Made by a program: the position numbers and the translations under genes
In this document: positions 32,301 to 33,932 of the stretch, in pieces
How positions within the stretch are numbered: the stretch's first letter is position 1
Layout: the number at the start of each line of letters is the position of its first letter
The notes under the pieces: model-generated
The model's input: the letters and a program-made list of their open reading frames with translations, nothing else
The model's database searches: none
Told to the model about the DNA's origin: nothing
From: Oceanospirillales bacterium
GTDB taxonomy: Bacteria > Pseudomonadota > Gammaproteobacteria > Pseudomonadales > Endozoicomonadaceae
Length of the DNA: 64,000 nucleotides
Reading direction: 5' to 3'
NCBI GenBank assembly: GCA_004762125.1
Contig: SIHQ01000014.1
Span: 1 to 64,000, forward strand

Positions 32301-33748
32301 ATGAGTCGACTGTCGGCCAACAAATCCAATCGATAATCCGCCAGTTTAGCAAACGACAGTGGCATCTTCTGCTGTCTGAGTTTATCCACCAGATCAAACA
32401 ACAGATCTTCTCGATCCCGACGATTCTCAACACTATCAATACCCGTGGCGCTGAGCAGATTAAAATTTTTCCTGATCAGTTGCCGCGCTTGTTCGATAAT
32501 GCGAGACTGGGGGCAAGATGCTACGAGTTGTTCACTGAAACGTCCCTCTAACTGTCCTGCAAACAGTGTATCCGGTGCAACGTCTAAGACCCCAAGGGGT
32601 TGAAATAATTGGCTCTGATTAGCAACGGCTCTATCACGAAGTTGTTGAGCCATTCCCCAATGCTGACGTTCAGCCTGACTCACAAAATCTTGATAACCTC
32701 CCCGTAAAGGTTCTTCTAATGTCGCCTTCCTAACCGGAAATTCATCACTCAAGGTGTCTAATACTATCTGGGCCAAGGCGCCCTGAAGAATATTCGGAGC
32801 AATATCAGAAACATCAACGTCCTCATACCAGTGACTTTCTATAGCTGGCAGAGTGTCCAATCCTACGACAAGACCTCCTTTTTGTTTCAAAATTTCTAGC
32901 CGGGCCAGATTAGCCGCACCCTCGGGGTTACCCAGTATCAATTGCATACGATAAGGGTCGATCAGGCTGTCGTCCTGATGCCAGATGCTGTCTATATCCC
33001 GGGTCAACACCGGAGAAGAGCCGAGTATATTTTCTCTCGCTGCCAGCAGCCTGCGTTCTACCTGATGAAGATCGTGCAGATACACCTGAATACGATCATT
33101 CACATCGTTAGAGTTCACAGACAGTTGCTCTGTCAGAAAAGAACTGAGCGCTTGTTCAGCGGACATGCCCTCTGACATTCGCTCTAATAGAAAACGACTA
33201 GCGTCGTTTTGATCACTGATGATTGATTCTGTCAGCTGCGAGGTAAATGACTCCGGGTCACTGGCGTGCATTAATGATGCTGAGGCCAGGTCAACCAGTT
33301 TCTCTTGCAGCACCTGCCCCAGATCACCCAGATTATCTTTCCAGATCGTCACCTTGTAATCTGGATTGTTTTTTGACCAGGCCGCCATGTATTCCAGCTG
33401 CTGATCTGTCACGTGCTTCAGGATAATGAAGTGAATTTCTTTTGGGATTGACGTTTTACTTTGATTTAAATAATCGTCTATCGCGGCGTTCAAATCTTGA
33501 ACAAACGTCTCAGAAAAAGGATGTCTTCGATGATAATCTTCTGTCGCAGAACGTATTGCCTGAGCAGTAATAAATCGTTCGAGCTGACTTTCTTTTGGAA
33601 TCTTTTCAAATAATATAACTTCGTCGTATATTCTAACAAAGCTCTCGGAAGCATGATCATTGAAGCTGAGGTATTGATTGGCCAGCTCCCAGAATACCGT
33701 TAGACCAAACTCATTCGATCCAGAACCATTTTCAGAAAAATTTGACAT
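5369..33748 (-). CDS. Giant (about 9,459 aa) multidomain RTX protein with toxin-like glycosyltransferase and C80-like N-terminus
   Basis: One uninterrupted frame of 9,459 codons. I start it at the ATG at 33748 because AAGGCGG (33752-33758) lies just upstream; starts further upstream lack such a site. Order of parts: a Ser-Gly-rich N-terminus; residues about 100-310 resemble the large-clostridial-toxin glycosyltransferase core; about 550-720 resemble a C80 cysteine protease; a Ser-Gly linker near 1125; two alternating repeat families from about 1,560 to 5,790; a hydrophobic stretch at about 6,246-6,457; RTX-type Gly/Asp repeats at about 6,550-8,220; a LamG-like domain at about 8,270-8,470; then about 980 residues with Thr-Pro and acidic linkers. 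The absence of an N-terminal signal peptide, the RTX repeats and the nearby HlyBD genes point to type I secretion. The layout (enzyme, autoprotease, delivery, repeats) recalls TcdB and MARTX toxins, but the length and repeats differ. A toxin or host-interaction effector is likely; an adhesin is the alternative. Confidence 0.9.
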   Translation of the reverse strand: MSNFSENGSGSNEFGLTVFWELANQYLSFNDHASESFVRIYDEVILFEKIPKESQLERFITAQAIRSATEDYHRRHPFSETFVQDLNAAIDDYLNQSKTSIPKEIHFIILKHVTDQQLEYMAAWSKNNPDYKVTIWKDNLGDLGQVLQEKLVDLASASLMHASDPESFTSQLTESIISDQNDASRFLLERMSEGMSAEQALSSFLTEQLSVNSNDVNDRIQVYLHDLHQVERRLLAARENILGSSPVLTRDIDSIWHQDDSLIDPYRMQLILGNPEGAANLARLEILKQKGGLVVGLDTLPAIESHWYEDVDVSDIAPNILQGALAQIVLDTLSDEFPVRKATLEEPLRGGYQDFVSQAERQHWGMAQQLRDRAVANQSQLFQPLGVLDVAPDTLFAGQLEGRFSEQLVASCPQSRIIEQARQLIRKNFNLLSATGIDSVENRRDREDLLFDLVDKLRQQKMPLSFAKLADYRLDLLADSRLINLVLFGGELLREAVRLELQTATGEAIAPEQHPVMFQNHSLGTLYTEQSTATDLSEDRSERVRQFAVYQPEHQQLVIELKKESISKALGLFLHRRYPTGSTRVLLGELNQSLLSTEDSELDYTLSSVLEDLNSVALVGHFEQSSGQLRLSDMTAMELGSALRHLPSDVIIRALRIFHSAEPGISQKHIEAYHQQLLDNLQHHGLSIELLKCSDRLTQIDHLGRPWLANINAKGEMTWQEGFGTHWAYRRQASGVIESSISRLPDTDYLNNTERMPFARVLDQTLASYRTVMADLGFTTKDEQFFESSWSVHNLTITLLIDGVVNDASNTAIGFFSPERIWALKDSITASIDSLRSYKHYPADFPEKVTFIYSERKLTHNGFTLTSDRSRLKKDLIFDGDELIITLDASLLDGDLKPWYLPGLSEPNTPDPKSADHSVYFVSGRVRQPYILDPRLLETGNNTELSSGSGQITEATDSPTTQFITAQSITTQSITTDGVTDRTTRFIPESPTEPATENTPITGVLDSQTQSILLHQLALAVFERLNPDVFWQEYHAEHGDRVGCINDPVPLTHPSVSPVFDSTQTVSKLATGTLLDFVGETLAAEIAGVIPSVLSAGELNRLISPDQNERQFVMGEDLESSGSGSGSGSGSGMPVLSDSIDPIEGHFETLPPRPYGPVFNLNQQGAYFGWRNRLFRLKSDLRQIQQRSWLTDVSGHKAGHFKGQCLLLEVPGVHPERYQLQIVDNKSLLLALETGAVIHFDGQERVQEWDDQVRQSIAATEMPPGSAASLNDQNVIKGEAAETNSELPSEVLTLLREHAREHHTLIALSTGEGNTLVLEALFLRTSDLNGHKVANIADQIELLDERTPVDIEKQNAPSLLRLARWQAALERVQLNLFKENPLTRQEVLTDRWLRVFNEQAETDGLDYRIRSAHSELGRHQVLFIDETGELYLSPDAGQSFELINAFQSHHNYIGFVNREYSELVRSQPQLPDLSGVFGQQVPRVLYRHAFDFSELNILSLPQAYITEYPPVLEDSPLRLLAGRYPYPLYGEGFRLDDSDHNLTLHIYPWGDYQAPQHALKLIVDTDSYLNATPELANDQLQKDIEHIVSVFVREELGVKLSVFAARQRYQEQTSPEGIRDSAQVNILLQHGLVFQQSHVRLEENKSPSVVIGLNNIQAFSASILSEAIRQFIGPALAHLYPTDSQTWSNLAETFQFELKQVQQLGEYFGLNEALLITVLIEESNKDPVYRALVDGENHDLQIGSGSDNDFRYAFDSLLAQEHLTSAFERVFNRFNENSLQRLSNSTRFIERLLSYNAQQFNYVDQFGFRASLTENQVRWLSQHPWKHSDEISLFVSQYEADRRAVRGDDGVVELVQRESEGFLALHDPSEINGEVSEAFHDHKPLYVAERLPEGQQFPVYSARGLSKSDWVLHKKISDQASEYYSLIYRMPDMRNAGESSSLFNKAYLDGFIVKNFEADAPVTDIQHHISQFEITTVRNPFQRIFAENLVMWHQLLKVDGELYWLNKAKGDIFGQQLSTPGENYPSEYLSARRIVNENLSLRLIIDRANQSEEDAEAVSEDTVQVFVPGVNTVEIRSDSNLFRYVVYEETVGQNKQLYQQVAITFDGNERGILVHTAHMTPISDQQSLYQSSVRANQPDPGQHDLYQLTVSSDSVGSGDSNEAAVYAAGLPYTLTARANGINPYVYRRYELDQLVRLGSNQTISEEFRNIDDLLELQPILGASNAAPLAGAGNVQVTHHRVPRNANGTSTPPILFLLTGVNDSGRVGVLLTPEFVAYAERNGHGVSHAAKVLDLVLVDFLEKSATGKAAWDTFLNNESASVNLPVNYGDMVTAGLLPASVVDEGFGSISLPESIDLMFICTAPEESGSESLPPLNRAKAYDSASAMDGSGSLSAIRVEPLDFLDRQNGYNDTSRSMLSGLFEQVLYAGTQFTGQEDLNGFTEEDIENGVPSEIENVIRREMGLPEAGYETFRPDINSEVNPARLGFEDEYHRFTATLDGQSAYHASGSYRIKLAVTEGMVLAQPLLALTLDDDGNNGTLIELIGGPENVEEYGNHEYFHAKNLLVDILAEQPKGQGVTVETITSIYNERLRLLSGRDDSPFRLKLNTENDYRIINTDRNVRRVGTQTNIAFEYTNLGDPLSGFDRVIITGEHSSKVFRKAQEIAGRLTAEIMPEGGGERLKAMLTQYLFEQYELALVDKFDKTKAEGLIRCSTTDAVVSILDSNEIKALNTYVTDQGFNTFKEVITGALDNIVNASLGGMSNDGYISRTLQENPNRQRKLNFSLEQVFDKAVRLRLNSDGSVIPPYALGVTHEHTVSTVHGGRELIALPSLNADSRYPLTRNTLTNEVLSIVEVRNPKNPMNALATADAQSSGLSGRLGYLQDHAKLGENSTKGKQIAKTFVENTQNAYKFYSTEQHGLLNQRLKEIITNLPGEHQLRLGEELLRTSDDNTLPESTGFRSRRKTRIALENNRSQSAADNARKAIAEQLIDGHCRKIIESHLNPQQTLDSKTHFQLAELASFTDRTSFEVEISGQDTPVTVVLDNERPVTVLEVNSETMVYRLGSENALQINREGSGYQKIDDQTPGKVDVLLTGSESDTAALTDTYLTIDKELYRQALTQGGLGSDVSVQSDINALAKLYGQGEIGAYRRQVRAYMAVLEIPLADNFHRPVVFELKPDLKFYKSRLTAPDASANREEPVKIELGMADRASVPTRRFEQAVNQLYGIALLKGAESTQVSKVARGAIQQTYGIPDQNLNALGNDVGLRRSLEAVPLPKTTDTLYHRFVSGSSHDLEIQPGTQEDFSAAIKRLSGEGTEIFRSAVDQALDYVRTNPANSENNLFVLELLKVYRELSSDQKILFRTALGEERITTLRQSASDSVVQNRFRAMAAATRRDAGGPRGRDGLAELVPDRSGRPHIFLESHESSARPERLPLLRRNRPGRTTALNDVIRGPAGDNHFLVDGDDFSSSSFAVAREASGNQTPEMVRVSFNTEPARCRRGAGDCSSNNPLSDEELEERRWEIASETVSDSVEGDGGYYRQRFVEHEGVLYKVTSMPGEPVRGRPFIESLALSDAFPAFSDEYGPESLLSIDQDSIKSVIENRDTGQLLQLIGEPEDGNYRAASVRDDERLLVILVESANTTDGELAYGMTVEDGDPQSTNPVLLIEPENEIGSVINTVEAAETFLSEGAEVVLLNGSDNTIALALNDERFLEPLADQDSSSKRGQYFDKLIEFSDAFSDYLTDTPSGQELVRRLKEHQGTVGPDTFNGLDSSLSETGIPDSCKLVLQLEGPEAHEHRVNSITPFDADAALTSGSMMRVFVDPTADASSSLNYNSRITETLTRLYEASAGALGLGVSEQSGLVLGTEVLKVTGQVQSDQSEPLTTTAFENKLRVEINEHLFQDSQPVSEPVKTFKVRSDSTPGRIGFEVESQNFNFILDNKRAPNSLDRETFARTVGRELNLPFMEITADDLHLELKAAPQTVESYNEGIFYRAKRILFDVLEGVPTGAGLRISEVVERYNAKLEVEFGNAHPNYKMETVTTGLSKMPIPADLTITNAKLDIPTYTQTNIAYDYAHLGDPFSPLNDMVATRNAFNRKLLLSAQREANRVALLATEQPSANLKSLLTQFIFQEVLKQKTEGRLSKIGAEFLTRHGTADAVMSILGEEDLTVIKTYNENNALIDELGKSISGIYREESNSDVFLRAIKENADNTFIQAVALREKYGRLRLPNDASASVAVAPGARDRIRYDSMNAPSRRAITESNGRYFAIAEIRVDSNEYTALQNASPEQSGFQGALDYLQSRQSLGSQAVDQYFIDSLDRRFGTEVGLTDESYSFLKSQLNEKLAGLPEHIVAQLESRVLLSPVSETKPSRNLELSEWLLNRRLEQTTEIVKLGREVPPELVDVMIGLRKITHSDISSLPPSVRFRLDELDNKIYTTTNDVEVSGENFVQVETSSFNNPDANKSEIRFSNNEIQIAEISSDGSEGYSASDLLLHQYREAIREGWVELGKSDIQKIKVLAAENTETHALLEGLSNGSETLKQVFLKETPQGVVIDEVLPRMNLEAVSVEVTEGDIILKTRPISVSDNFNINFDQTKPVGNNLLQSNDGRQTLTLGARDDLSLQSRGEGYEVINFGGEGRSGEESKIKIWLGQDENSPSYLLKTELSIDYEQYRRVMLERGRGLEPLQLQKDVEAVAHQARDGEMGAFADIVKSSAGLNDVDLGRGRRIDIELRADLNHEQSSVVIPAVDAPTSDRIVINLGVGTQVPESILLKSLSRLYGLALTNSFGESARNSPERALVNQIWGLNDNDVQKLGRQIGLNESYGEVRLPNDTSDLYHNMTQGLSHDLFIRQGSANDFHDALLHFERTGQLSTAIEHAFAHFESSAVPSSEATAFYDALRSVFRELNNPIHGDRTQSGRFVEALGEQRIQQLQAEFVSDQVFGQMATQLEIQQAGAQHDGVGDVVGTDSQFTIFNPTEQYYSGTDSPDFIVLSRDDDKHLPVIGSNAGADDTNFDLVRNRETGEVYLAAANSDQARLAFSASEHFEADVIGKHYYNRPRSDTDISVTGNSFDRYRLYEREIGNLGLELPERASQGHKPVLLIQEGSNLNHIVGGIQASEAFFSAESSGYASGRLLGFSNPKLDNVKIYVPPEYLSHLRPNQLHELASNLDHYIRTESGRQWLENLNSSEINNNRVTIGELNGLTSDSAARNRAVPDNTRLLLTFASPENLPATTRGRVMTADGSHSLAVLQIDPTFGGRGNSLNRGSELFPQLERALGALNPDLPGLPLSDRASQSPGEARQQELTYENRVRSEIGLPEIRSEYDTRVHADTTPERLSFTEEPAGYRLSVNGESAFEHYRSSALLAETSGSSDGKPYLRISLTEEGGVRVQTPDYPVGRYQSGSDYYRLKSILASAMEHTAANGGSLTDLVNKFNVEVDLAFGERASNLELSHVDPDLSNVRISSDPSAQSANPVTAHLNLEYGAIGDPTSGFHRLLGDYSHKWLLEGAQQEAAHIVKEITLGSEVPQANLKSLLTQFLYQELVAHQREGNSDVPLSFKAGVADAITGVLSSHEVDLLKNYINGANDRFTGELKAAAMRILESSSSRELTVDALGRFDRHANSAFVEALRLRTQTNVDTGLAHDRFQLSVDASLQTTNGQQVQTRPGSREFIDPVAMTSERAALVHSGETAFIPVTVHTQDSPLTGLANGPSETIQGYLRRFSGQGLGVDSEVNSAFFRNLDEVFLDYGESYHSLIKERLAELVRELEPQAQARLGTELINHIEDHHSTGRYTHDLAIEAVSYLARELLVSDLSDMFVKAAANEPVGIEQYGRLNNLIALAGEQELNVPFKIPSEPERTIKVRLEQGNHIEASAGFRNSQKVVIGAADHDPLVTATLYELARELIHPSAELESSNLISQRHSPENVLAASQYEFSALQGSIQVEQGRLSFRGSMDRIETALVLAHTLESKGYTRQGTDIRQRVADAFAVMKRQDTQALNFEERVNGESRTRSAIDSGPDEFALRLKNFEKRLVIEDLGILPEPDSSSILRAGCIRRAAECSTHGTEVAEEDLDFISHHLDESLHSAEVEKLRAQSTLTRDSELFKAFSSVDQHRYAPVSRISPADIPELRAKSIRVLEELITSPGSVSSPDAAMDKVLKVYRDAGYHKEAEYVRENLLKDPNFRAIIEKMGDPDAGLRDLGEIAEKQVGQRRVAKKVLERVNNFGESAHARYQALKSTRNPYLNRLARSTLLSKFQIGSGLGLASFGIIQSAVGLSRLLKYGDQIDANTKNVALTGISFGFAGGIFGLLSVANGLGTKAGTKLFGIGLTTAEEGAGFAGIVVKAGIRSIGRVLGRTAKGVAIGIRAASALASFIPFVGAMVSIAAGLFMFYSDLTAAVEAGKYGNSAQAAFFAVNAALDIILIALDVVSLAVTAIPGVSQIIDLIALALGFVQIIISFFAPPPNALQDFDALIASQGFKDYLDKLAKQYGEEGYKELKLYTDADNYFSQAKYSDDLTSVEKNITRELEGTRDKGLVILYNLHSADAPIQGSEDDDLIKAPNSDVDIYALGGDDVVIRLADRGNTYTGDGDDYVNGGALQDTGAGDDRLIDDLNAIIQRAGSGDDQLQPGTGYGDLDGGGDDDTLLLPSPAVRFTTKDRSYELHLMGKKTPLFSINMEQGTYNNHLREILFEQCFIRTADPSRFTRLTGYECPPSNDKTILFDLYNAYSQTRHWSGDRRYQYDGGNCQVRGPNPIPKCLSHWQQLDFSPDPTALFVNEYNRIVADGDQELYARSTPLDFNLVPASSIQYRDRPLDWVLSNHDYVYPMGIVNVGITERRRLLIRYKKYDKPYYDLLHDLFNSYTDTDKKSVRYLEEDVDLNEYCNTPKPFWSFDKERLCDTSDVFRISGGRNWRAHPTWIYFFSDSDWIEGNGYRWHAYKTDTPQSSGYQKSWSSITFRCGAIWANAFFRHGLGDYRNWEWLPECDRFLEVIPYDYIESERALQGQLYATDDGKMYFISDSSIITFDKEHLDLWSDQGQPERYNPVAHFYATFLDILYTRGQFTNIENVVGSTYGIDYHGSDRDDVVFLKSGLNKVKTFGGKDQVYAGRNNDNIQTGDDDDQIYIKEGRKYIDAGSGDKDKVSYQRRESGVSASLNNRSLNQGDVLKNVEILQGTFYNDHLYGDDRNNFFIPMNGTNFIRSGEGNNTVILDGGRSEVYFGSGLNVVVLGEGVHNLHLGTNNDIIQLRNDDNRGHQIEDPGGSDWLLSQLVPEHYLSFANSGFSYLHGQSIIGLIAQTLTYLRNATLNFDLMAQTLTFKMNIPVDMSSEDGSRRLLDHDTAEIVIQLQGESEYIWTVYSALSNTKEYPVSRDGVLQVTKSWPSFNFQHVHSLHQGMEDLIDHTQLRYSNRDSLPLNQFEHSIPLTSSDLSESSSTVFNYQNNPLNLDLSLMVGIEGVRGNDGDDTLTGDPEANNVLSVGAGNNQVIDAGGDNQILAGMGSNNYTLGAGFDELIYPLADQLSSWNRDRDYREYTLAGIQVDMSVSQVSHVWASMGYYQPQPEAQTTDEPDSQPVTTPAATELPEARECGNNDNTEAPTGSSFDVISSLGIQPEKYCKVRVFVDHFSGIDRITGTPFKDIYKGTDEADSFSTRGGPDDVDLGGGNNVLVISGLNSGEGTFHAGEGQSDTIVFVSADFTEGVYVDLAQSLARLQDGQNITITGFENVVATPMSDQLYGDHRDNLLRLGDGKEKAYSRFGDDLIDAGLGEKLIHGGRHNKGDSARYSTIDKDALIAAGGDDSGKGLTIRLGAVKLEHNTLIPDTYLLALDEYGALISSEQQALQHVQWTSIAAAYCPDDGDDYIPGNSGLGSGFKSGSASGSEVNESSESTCEVGYTLQWINSEWAIKDVLYGIENVEGSPLADEIWLATFEGQASGHGGEDRLYDLYGGGTLKGGDDDDQLFALGYNEIGSQMVGGKGYDQHFGSPFNDVMVADEGADLMQGRGGDDTYAVDFKAKGSRIIDSDNKNVLLLSGSGVNRDALGLELNDDFSLLTIRYQNEDFVHVELPFKIHIRPDQSLDTRRFINDLYNFIPFVQLSDTDERASNSGSAPTDQQSTDLQTERLNGVNLKTFYQQGLNHDDRLDNFIEATASNPIVKARKGNDQILLSVPEPVESEATASPSMASPPVMYKLHGGPGNDDFFVHNAQVKLYPGHGHNQISVVKKVNGEVHTISDPDQTLALHFLAMTSDQLRSQYWQSINLWDSANGKLVGHHSRFNNRFNAPQALELKTERWVELPSRTLGGNLFIAAWLKVGYHPFEHYQHHKPPQKIPVLDFNSADGSRLLIEIEPGGRLSISLQTGEERSSFKVASDHFIRSGARQFSRQTLIWVHMAVSVNEAGDFEIFRNSHKVNILQNKPIPRTTWTQNYIGHYAQDETYKYGSYRQALQLDALHISDRIPAPELIYYLHNSHTGDALLLESDCSDIQLLLSQMPDTVEFVNNVIMDGRDFITEKFNPGFIENIGPEPGHLYLIDRYSSSILLDEQTGAAVVANNRPGGCDELVVDIYDDDQALWRRNNNDLIIYLNDDVTTNSDIPLEALSNRLRIEGYFDDNGQSIERIIVNGRVLSPEQIWSKTLEYFDVSDWLSRSDLADVVLLSNGNDLKLYFASQSVSERQRLSDLWPLVWNSFHDLPGDQTVETLYNDLQDQTTEKTHIHGLLPSQIAANRHDEQPVAIERTDQTTDGPAMPMYLSVSDLTALSAVHKQVLIQRIEEIHTEESVEYPTSLTESNGTITESTRAPETNSVFENIDVSHIGRYISASEALKTTRQLLMDGFSGQSDRVDFLPTNGDTIEAEQSDKSYFLMGGDNVARIKNFDWRYIGAGSIGKDWLVQEATAEGQITIDFAQNGQVSVNNNPKGRVNGFEALQWKASTEGVLRTISPLREISIESGLVQVEPVDGHIRIQLRGGLLRLAPDTQEAVIVVSCETLSNRQSSGFNQLILDTNKLGVVDHWRAERIHTDAGETFRLTYEENDISHLTVEKCLPEQVVVDGQVKTLTRFLDDLTPAVVGNEPTASTTEAVPTSTMTPSTSSVFTISPSRTVNSALKSDASSMASFFDQALTSMTSAMEQMSSATFMPTPTPTPTPSPDDIDESDPDFPDQEYEVLEAVAPEPNVAANYTEAALSEFAPALGGRWQEFHTLVETDCVQLFDVRENSGEIPPTEQSDGHTETEGPEQIEEQVTGSDSQGSCAPFRFKYEQSDTGDAQSASVNFDRGELVVDSQIRLQATNMDAIFWNSTAPLSIYSHESVLEIQVGDNAGPVKVFNAGGGNRIHNLAASNILVEYQLSSGICFIDDETESIQLQLGNQQFSDFLVTKQTTFAETLSLTHFPEDVAGRNFGDLLTQSSIVLLGEVGSITARNTTIDFRDLELLIQATHGFLGSAVNSTISANVSIPAERHRYVQSVTMALGGN
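6351..6374 (-). repeat. Hexanucleotide repeat coding a Thr-Pro linker
   Basis: Three perfect GTTGGT units plus an imperfect fourth encode MPTPTPTPTPSP on the minus strand. The linker lies in a Thr/Ser/Pro- and acid-rich hinge region of the giant protein. Confidence 0.8.
8330..8935 (-). other. Domain: LamG/ConA-like lectin fold
   Basis: About 200 residues with the pattern of a LamG/pentraxin-type jellyroll: a strand ending RWVELPSRTLG, NLFIAAWLKVG, SRLLIEIEPGGRLSISLQTG, WVHMAVSVNEAGDFEIFRN, NYIGHYAQDE and LQLDALHISDRIPAPELIYY. The W.H.A....G.. phrase and a closing L....I.DR....E are typical. It may bind host glycans. Confidence 0.6.
9100..14110 (-). repeat. RTX (calcium-binding GGxGxD-type) repeat blocks, dispersed
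   Basis: At least six clusters of degenerate nonapeptide repeats, at about 13,800-14,110, 12,000-12,530, 11,220-11,420, 10,420-10,905, 9,680-10,040 and 9,100-9,320. Examples are GDGDDYVNGG, AGSGDDQLQPG, GDDDDQIYI, GGEDRLYDLYGGG and HGGPGNDDFFVH. These fold on calcium outside the cell in type I secreted proteins. Clusters are separated by non-repeat inserts, and many copies are imperfect. Confidence 0.88.
12545..13735 (-). other. Domain: aromatic- and cysteine-rich insert inside the RTX region
   Basis: About 395 residues between two RTX clusters. The insert is rich in Trp, Tyr, Phe, Arg and Asp and holds eight Cys (in FEQCF, YECPP, GNCQV, KCLSH, EYCNT, RLCDT, FRCGA, PECDR). The rest of the giant protein has only a few dozen Cys in more than 9,000 residues. 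An even number of Cys suggests disulfides after export. I do not recognise the fold; a carbohydrate- or receptor-binding insert is a guess. Confidence 0.55.
14375..15010 (-). other. Domain: hydrophobic, pore-like stretch between the A/B repeats and the RTX repeats
   Basis: About 210 residues (roughly 6,246-6,457) carry a run of hydrophobic, Gly/Ala-rich segments. Examples are GLGLASFGIIQSAVGLSRLL, VALTGISFGFAGGIFGLLSV, GIRAASALASFIPFVGAMVS, AALDIILIALDVVSLAVTAI and IIDLIALALGFVQIIISFFA. Such runs are found in the membrane-insertion regions of RTX and clostridial toxins just before the Gly/Asp repeats. Amphipathicity and strong Gly content favour conditional insertion over constitutive membrane anchoring. 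Confidence 0.65.
16395..17840 (-). repeat. Internal protein repeat family A, copy 3
   Basis: About 480 residues with RVRSEIGLPEIRSEYDTR, LNLEYGAIGDPTSGFHRL, ANLKSLLTQFLYQELV, AGVADAITGVLSS and the closing QARLGTELINH. It is spaced about 1,412 residues after copy 2. Confidence 0.8.
18890..19780 (-). repeat. Internal protein repeat family B, copy 2
   Basis: About 295 residues with LLKTELSIDYEQYRRVML, LQKDVEAVAHQARDGEMGAF, RLYGLALTNSFGESA, SHDLFIRQGSANDFHDAL and ALGEQRIQQLQ. It is the closest partner of copy 1. No fourth B copy is visible where the period would place one; the hydrophobic stretch lies near there instead. Confidence 0.78.
20670..22095 (-). repeat. Internal protein repeat family A, copy 2
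   Basis: About 475 residues with KLRVEINEHL, TNIAYDYAHLGDPFSPL, ANLKSLLTQFIFQEVL, HGTADAVMSIL and a closing segment ending in LESRVLLSP. The TNIAYDY landmark lies about 1,438 residues after that of copy 1. Confidence 0.8.
23570..24450 (-). repeat. Internal protein repeat family B, copy 1
   Basis: About 290 residues with TYLTIDKELYRQALTQ, VQSDINALAKLYGQGEIGAY, QLYGIALLKGAEST, SHDLEIQPGTQEDFSAAI and ALGEERITTLRQ. It aligns by eye with the other B copies, most clearly with copy 2. Confidence 0.78.
24915..26385 (-). repeat. Internal protein repeat family A, copy 1
   Basis: About 490 residues. Landmarks are VIRREMGLPE, ESINE-like beta segments, TNIAFEYTNLGDPLSGF, LKAMLTQYLFEQYEL, a segment with TTDAVVSIL, and the closing HQLRLGEELLRTS. 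The same landmarks in the same order recur twice downstream. Confidence 0.8.
28270..29060 (-). repeat. Internal protein repeat family B, copy 0
   Basis: About 260 residues of the giant protein. It is recognised by LQKDIEHIVSVFVREELG, a middle part ending in GLNEALLI, then NHDLQIGSGSDNDFRYAF and LTSAFERVFNRF. Two further copies follow at near-identical spacing (about 1,553 residues), each with the signature (N/S)HDL.I..G...DF..A. Confidence 0.75.
30354..30383 (-). repeat. Hexanucleotide tandem repeat coding Ser-Gly linker
   Basis: Five perfect tandem copies of CCTGAA on the plus strand (TTCAGG on the coding strand) encode an SGSGSGSGSG linker in the giant protein between the C80-like region and the repeat block. 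The unit is a multiple of three, so slippage would change linker length without breaking the frame. Confidence 0.9.
31590..32100 (-). other. Domain: C80 (CPD)-like autoprotease region with missing catalytic Cys
   Basis: Residues about 550-720 of the giant protein. The succession LVIELKKESISKALGLFLH, VALVGHFEQSSGQLRLSD, MTAMELGSALRHL, VIIRALRIFHS and LTQIDHLGRPWLANINAKGE follows the order of MARTX/TcdB cysteine protease domains (VGHG, then a helix, then I.IVGCS, then a C-terminal beta-flap with G..W). His621 of VGH is kept. The strand that should end in VGCS/LGCN reads ALRIFH (about 654-659), so the nucleophile is absent. This is family knowledge applied by eye without an alignment program. 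It probably folds like a CPD, perhaps binding inositol phosphate, but cannot cleave by the known mechanism. Confidence 0.62.
32819..33451 (-). other. Domain: LCT-type glycosyltransferase-like core (degenerate DXD)
   Basis: Residues about 100-310 of the giant protein. The opening IPKEIHFIILKHVTDQQLEY and the nearby WSKNNPDYKVTIWKDN match the start of the sugar-transferase fold of clostridial toxins and Gly_transf_sug proteins (IP..IH..W, then NP.Y....W.D). The block AANLARLEILKQKGGLVVG followed by LDTLP aligns with TcdB ASDILRISALKEIGGMYLD followed by VDMLP (from memory). In that alignment the donor-site Asp becomes Asn, the following Arg is kept, the first DXD Asp becomes Gly296 and the second is kept as Asp298. 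A stray DVD occurs at 310-312, outside the expected strand position. The fold is likely; activity is doubtful. Confidence 0.7.
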
Positions 33749-33819
33749 AGTACCGCCTTCATTTCTGAAAAATGATGACATTATTTTTATTTTTATTTTC
33801 ACATTTCAGAATATTGAGA

Positions 33820-33853
33820 ATTATAAATGCGTAGAAAATTTTACGCTATACGC
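33820..33853 (-). promoter_or_regulatory. Candidate promoter of the giant-protein operon
   Basis: On the minus strand a perfect TATAAT (33820-33825) lies 72 bases before the chosen start codon. Just upstream of it, GCGTA elements form a short inverted repeat (33829-33833 and 33842-33846) with one more copy at 33849-33853. No good -35 TTGACA is present at the usual distance, so an activator may be needed. The surrounding leader is AT-rich. Confidence 0.4.
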
Positions 33854-33932
33854 TGAAGAGTTAATTAAGAAAATTGCTTAAATCAGTTATATAAATTAGC
33901 AAAGCAAATTGATTTTAGTTCATTAATTTAAA

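Noticed and set aside
5786-33175. Many plus-strand and alternate minus-strand open frames of 60-190 codons inside the giant gene
   Set aside because: They lack ribosome sites and family features, and they overlap a continuous frame with consistent domain and repeat content. They are shadows of it.
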